From assembly GCF_025642155.1 (NCBI RefSeq), contig NZ_CP106798.1, forward strand, positions 2,604,001 through 2,668,000: a stretch of DNA of 64,000 nt, written 5' to 3'. A program made the translations under genes and the position numbers. The stretch comes from Streptomyces sp. HUAS 15-9 (lineage in GTDB: Bacteria > Actinomycetota > Actinomycetes > Streptomycetales > Streptomycetaceae). Under the pieces are notes generated by a model, which ran no database searches, was not told the DNA's origin, and saw only the letters and a program-made list of their open reading frames with translations. Every line of letters begins with the position of its first letter. The stretch's first letter is position 1. Positions 62,200 through 64,000 of the stretch are shown here, piece by piece.

Positions 62200-62220
62200 G
62201 CCGCCCCCTCATTCAGCATC

Positions 62221-62252
62221 CGCACCCTCGCCCTGTACCGGGCGGGGGTGCG
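62221..62252 (+). terminator. terminator hairpin after transglycosylase gene
   Basis: CGCACCCTCGCCC pairs with GGGCGGGGGTGCG (one T-G) around TGTACC, 22 bp after the stop codon. Confidence 0.8.
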
Positions 62253-62323
62253 CGCGCATGTGCGGGCGTCGGTCCCGTGGTGGACTTGGCAGCAGCCTGA
62301 TCGTCCGGCCGACCGGAGGACCC

Positions 62324-63013
62324 ATGACGACGGAGGCACCGGACGCGCGGACGCCCGACCCGGAGGCGCGCGGAGTGCGTCTGCTGCCGGTGCTGCTGGT
62401 GCTCACGGTGGTGAGCGGCCTGATCGACGCGGTGAGCTTTCTCGGTCTCGGGCACGTCTTCACGGCCAACATGACCGGCAACGTGGTGGTCCTCGGCTTC
62501 GCCGCGGCCGGTGCGCCGGCCTTCTCGGTGGCGCACACGGTGACCTCGCTGGGCTGCTTCCTGGCGGGCGCGACGGTGGGCGGCCGGCTCACGCTGTGGT
62601 CCGGCGGGTCGCAGCGGACGCGGACGCGGATCACGCTCGCCGTGGAGGCGGCGCTGGTGGGCGTGGCGGCGGTGGCCGCCCTCGTCATGCCGGACCGCAG
62701 CGGCACCGCTTACGCGCTCATCGCCCTCACCGCCTTCGCGATGGGCCTGCGCAACGCGACCGTACGCAAGCTGGGCGTGCCCGACCTGACGACCACGGTC
62801 CTGACCATGACCCTCACCGGCCTGGTCGCCGAGTCCCCGCTCGGCAGCAACACGGAACGCCGGGCCGCGCGCCGCGTCGCCGCCGTGGTCGCCATGGTGG
62901 CGGGCGCCGCGGTGGGCGCCTGGCTGGTGCTCCACCACCACCTGTGGATCGCCCTGCTCATCGCGGCGGCGGTGTCGGGGGTCCTGGCGGTGGTGGCTTC
63001 CGGAAGGGAGTGA
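62324..63013 (+). CDS. YoaK-family (DUF1275) membrane protein
   Basis: A 229-residue protein from ATG 62324 with GGAGGACCC before it. Six hydrophobic segments; the family signature is GLIDAVSFLGLGHVFTANMT followed by GNVVVLGF, with a second block MGLRNATVRKLGVPDLTTTV. These are small membrane proteins of unknown function, possibly transporters. It is convergent with the P450 gene, 100 bp apart. Confidence 0.92.
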   Translation: MTTEAPDARTPDPEARGVRLLPVLLVLTVVSGLIDAVSFLGLGHVFTANMTGNVVVLGFAAAGAPAFSVAHTVTSLGCFLAGATVGGRLTLWSGGSQRTRTRITLAVEAALVGVAAVAALVMPDRSGTAYALIALTAFAMGLRNATVRKLGVPDLTTTVLTMTLTGLVAESPLGSNTERRAARRVAAVVAMVAGAAVGAWLVLHHHLWIALLIAAAVSGVLAVVASGRE

Positions 63014-63113
63014 TCGCGGGGGAGGCAGGGGCCGGGGCGTAGGGATCGGGGTGCACCTGCCTCCCTCGGGACGGGCCGGCGGCGCCGGGAGCCGTCGGCC
63101 CGAGTTCAACGGG

Positions 63114-64000
63114 TCAGTCCGCGGTGACCTGGAGTTCCTTGACGCCGTTGATCCACGCGGAGCGCAGACGGCGGGGGTCTCCGGCCAGGCGGAGACCCGG
63201 CATCGCGTCGGCTATCGCGTTGAAGATCAAGTCGATTTCCAGGACGGCCAGGGACTTGCCCAGGCAGTAGTGCGGGCCGCCTCCGCCGAAGCCGAGGTGG
63301 GGGTTGGGGTCGCGGGTGATGTCGAAGGTGTCGGGATCGTCGAAAACGTCCGGGTCGTGGTTGGCGGAGGCGTAGAAGAGTCCGACGCGGTCCCCCTTGC
63401 GGATCTGCTTGCCGCCCAGCTCCGTGTCCTGCGCGGCCGTGCGCTGGAAGGAGTTGACCGGGGTCCCCCAGCGGACGATCTCCTCGGCGGTGGTCGACGG
63501 GCGCTCGCGCTTGTAGAGGTCCCACTGCCCGGGGTGGGTGAGGAAGGCGTGCATGCCGTGGGTGGTGGCGTTGCGGGTGGTCTCGTTGCCCGCGACCGCC
63601 AGCATCAGCACGAAGAAACCGAACTCGTCCGAGTTGAGGTTGCCCTCGTCCTCGGCCGCCACCAGCGTCGAGACGATGTCATGGGCCGGGCACCGCTTGC
63701 GCTCGGCGGCCATGTTCATCGCGTAGGCGATGATCTCGGTGGCCGACTCCGCGCCGACCTCCTCGGTGATCGCGTACTCGGGATCGTCGTACGCGATCAT
63801 CTTGTTGGACCAGTCGAAGATCTTGGCCCGGTCCTCCTGCGGTACGCCGATCAGCTCGGCGATGGCCTGGAGCGGCAGTTCGCAGGCGACCTGGGTGACG
63901 AAGTCGAAGGGCCCGGACTGGGCGAGGGCGCCCTGGACTATCGCATGGGCGCGGGCGCGCAGGCGCTCCTCCAGGGCCCGGATGGCCCGTGGCGTGAAGC
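63114..64000 (-). CDS. CYP125-like cytochrome P450, N-terminus outside window
   Basis: The C-terminal 295 or so residues of a P450 running off the right edge. Visible motifs: I-helix AVAGNETTRNATTHG, ExxR in AEEIVRWGTP, and the haem loop FGGGGPHYCLGKSL with the axial Cys. The stretches FGFFVLMLAVAGNETTRN, EEIVRWGTPVNSFQRTA and RRLRSAWINGVKELQV closely resemble M. tuberculosis CYP125, which hydroxylates the terminal methyl of the cholesterol side chain. With the KstR homologue and the MaoC, thiolase and aldehyde dehydrogenase genes, this supports a sterol- or lipid-oxidation role. Its promoter lies outside the window. Confidence 0.9.
   Translation of the reverse strand, partial: FTPRAIRALEERLRARAHAIVQGALAQSGPFDFVTQVACELPLQAIAELIGVPQEDRAKIFDWSNKMIAYDDPEYAITEEVGAESATEIIAYAMNMAAERKRCPAHDIVSTLVAAEDEGNLNSDEFGFFVLMLAVAGNETTRNATTHGMHAFLTHPGQWDLYKRERPSTTAEEIVRWGTPVNSFQRTAAQDTELGGKQIRKGDRVGLFYASANHDPDVFDDPDTFDITRDPNPHLGFGGGGPHYCLGKSLAVLEIDLIFNAIADAMPGLRLAGDPRRLRSAWINGVKELQVTAD

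Overview
The window is a high-GC, densely coded actinobacterial chromosome segment. GTG and TTG starts, GTGA/ATGA start-stop overlaps, ECF sigma factors, a DesK-type two-component system, a CbiQ-type vitamin transporter and a bifunctional RNase H/acid phosphatase all point to Streptomyces or a very close relative. Identifications rest on motif and family recognition by eye; no database search was run.

Layout. (1) 1-16271: the end of a TetR gene, then a large predicted conflict island. A five-gene minus-strand operon (three different TPR-CHAT caspase-like proteases, an unrecognised 216-residue protein and an Imm49-like protein at its end) diverges at about 13.4 kb from a three-gene plus-strand operon. 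That operon encodes a small CATRA-associated protein, a CATRA protein fused to a class III nucleotide-cyclase-like domain, and a PycTM-type membrane protein. It looks like a CATRA caspase system joined to a Pycsar-like nucleotide-signalling module and is the most interesting locus here. (2) 16300-27562: core genes: rnpB, a DMT permease with an AraC regulator, a MerR regulator with its own 19-bp-spacer promoter, an RNB exonuclease, YaaA, KDPG aldolase, RNase H/phosphatase, a zinc-ribbon protein that seems to start at CTG, and Nif3. (3) 27608-30587: a MaoC-alcohol dehydrogenase-SDR operon under a KstR-type operator. (4) 30849-36625: a damaged ABC transporter/two-component locus. The ATPase gene has collapsed to a scar, and the kinase and response regulator are separated by an arabinofuranosidase gene that is itself split by an IS481-family element with a 6-bp target duplication. 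(5) 36638-48139: an ECF sigma factor pair, two MFS exporters, a lipid-transfer/thiolase protein, a methyltransferase, a cell-wall amidase, membrane and secreted proteins, an LLM oxidoreductase and a four-copy 83-bp tandem repeat. (6) 48140-55636: a glycosyltransferase-methyltransferase-toroid operon, a KstR homologue, a TPP riboswitch with no gene behind it, a ferredoxin-aldehyde dehydrogenase pair and an MBL-fold hydrolase. (7) 55722-61432: a cobalamin-riboswitch operon with a secreted alpha/alpha-toroid protein, an SCO2322-type protein and a complete ECF transporter. (8) 61783-64000: a secreted transglycosylase, a YoaK-family membrane protein and a truncated CYP125-like P450.

Two themes link distant genes. 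First, near-identical operators of the published KstR form (TnnAACnnGTTnnA) lie before the MaoC operon, the thiolase and the glycosyltransferase/kstR pair, with a weaker copy before the aldehyde dehydrogenase/MBL pair, suggesting one lipid or steroid catabolic regulon that may include the CYP125-like P450. Second, a roughly 41-bp palindromic element occurs inside three intact reading frames without breaking them, and half a copy sits at the junction of the collapsed ABC ATPase.
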